Part shown: positions 5,405-5,830 of the stretch, piece after piece
How positions within the stretch are numbered: position 1 is the first letter of the stretch
Layout: each line of letters opens with the position of its first letter
NCBI GenBank assembly: GCA_947629615.1
Contig: CANRER010000098.1
Location: 1 to 5,830 of the forward strand
Direction of reading: 5' to 3'
DNA length: 5,830 bases
DNA from: an uncultured Clostridia bacterium
GTDB lineage: Bacteria > Bacillota > Clostridia > UMGS1883
Program-made: the position numbers and the translations under genes
Notes under the pieces: model-generated
What the model saw: the letters and a program-made list of their open reading frames with translations, nothing else
Databases searched by the model: none
Told to the model about the DNA's origin: nothing

Positions 5405-5830
5405 CTATTGCAGCAGCTTTCCCTCTTTGCGGCGCTGAAGGTAGCTCTTTATCTCTTGTATTACCTGCCCGTGCAGCAAAATTACCGCGAACAGGTTGGG
5501 AATGGCCATAAGGCCGTTGAAGGTGTCGGAGATGTTCCACACCAAGTCAAGCTGGCTGAGGCAGCCGACCATTATTACAAGGATAAAGATAACCTTATAA
5601 ACCGGCACGGCCTTTATGCCGAACACGTATTGAATACCGCGCTGTCCGTAGTACGACCAGCCGAGAATCGTCGAAAAGGCGAACAGTGCGAGGCTGACGC
5701 TGATGAATATTGCGCCTAAATGGCCGAAGGTCTGCGTAAATGCGGCGGAGGTCAGCGGCGCGCCGGAAAGCGTGGCCCCGGTTTTATCGAGCAGCAGCTC
5801 GCCGGCCTTGTTGGCGGGAGCGCCCAGCTC
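5405..5830 (-). CDS. Alanine/glycine:cation symporter family protein, C-terminal part
   Basis: The last 141 residues are visible; the 5' part lies beyond the window. The segment LFAFSTILGWSYYGQRGIQY, the run LDLVWNISDTFNGLMAIPNL and the preceding hydrophobic helices are typical of the AGCS (Na_Ala_symp) family. These are multi-helix inner-membrane proteins of about 450-500 residues that import alanine or glycine with sodium or protons. Visible order: a polar loop, a helix with FISVSLALFAFSTILGW, a helix with VIFILVIMVGC, the signature loop, a final helix (AIPNLFAVILL) and a charged cytosolic tail ending KSYLQRRKEGKLLQ. The stop is TAG at 5407-5405. The repeated element begins directly after it. 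Substrate choice cannot be read from this part. Confidence 0.93.
   Translation of the reverse strand, partial: ELGAPANKAGELLLDKTGATLSGAPLTSAAFTQTFGHLGAIFISVSLALFAFSTILGWSYYGQRGIQYVFGIKAVPVYKVIFILVIMVGCLSQLDLVWNISDTFNGLMAIPNLFAVILLHGQVIQEIKSYLQRRKEGKLLQ

Noticed and set aside
5311..5719. Plus-strand open frames over the right end
   Set aside because: They overlap the repeated element and the symporter gene, whose family motifs are on the minus strand.
1..5830. CRISPR array, tRNA or rRNA genes
   Set aside because: No regularly spaced short repeats and no tRNA-like cloverleaf or rRNA signature seen on either strand.

Overview
The window looks like chromosomal DNA of an anaerobic, probably gut-associated member of the Clostridia (Bacillota), most likely near the Oscillospirales. 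The reasons are moderately GC-rich coding DNA with AT-rich promoters, consensus sigma-A promoters, AGGAGG-type ribosome binding sites with two TTG starts, an FMN riboswitch controlling a RibU-type ECF transporter subunit, and intergenic repeats of kinds I recall from such genomes. The placement is inference; there is no rRNA or other marker gene.

Layout. Positions 1-196 hold the right-hand part of a repeated, highly self-complementary element that ends at the glgP stop codon. Positions 195-2657 (minus) are a complete glycogen phosphorylase, with a consensus promoter at 2707-2735. Divergent from it, a consensus promoter (2812-2840), an FMN riboswitch (about 2855-2990) and an attenuator terminator (3013-3040) lead into ribU (3073-3720, plus). 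Positions 3721-3968 are non-coding and filled with two kinds of palindromic GC-rich repeat. A perfect bidirectional terminator (3970-4000) then closes a minus-strand lipoprotein gene (3999-4547). That gene is divergent from a plus-strand gene for a small glycine-zipper membrane protein (4656-5072). Positions 5129-5401 hold a more complete copy of the repeated element, ending 3 bases from the stop codon of an alanine/glycine:cation symporter gene (5405-5830, minus), which runs off the window edge.

The genes are independent single-gene units, not one pathway: glycogen breakdown, riboflavin uptake with FMN feedback, an envelope lipoprotein, a possible stress-type membrane protein and amino acid uptake. 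The most unusual thing is the roughly 270-base element present twice. It has imperfect terminal inverted repeats, several nested stems, alternating copies of one 8-10 base complementary word that allow competing folds, and one compensatory base-pair change between the copies. Both copies sit in the same orientation directly against the stop codon of unrelated minus-strand genes. It could be a mobile MITE-like repeat, a 3'-UTR/terminator module or a structured non-coding RNA, and I could not match it to a named family.
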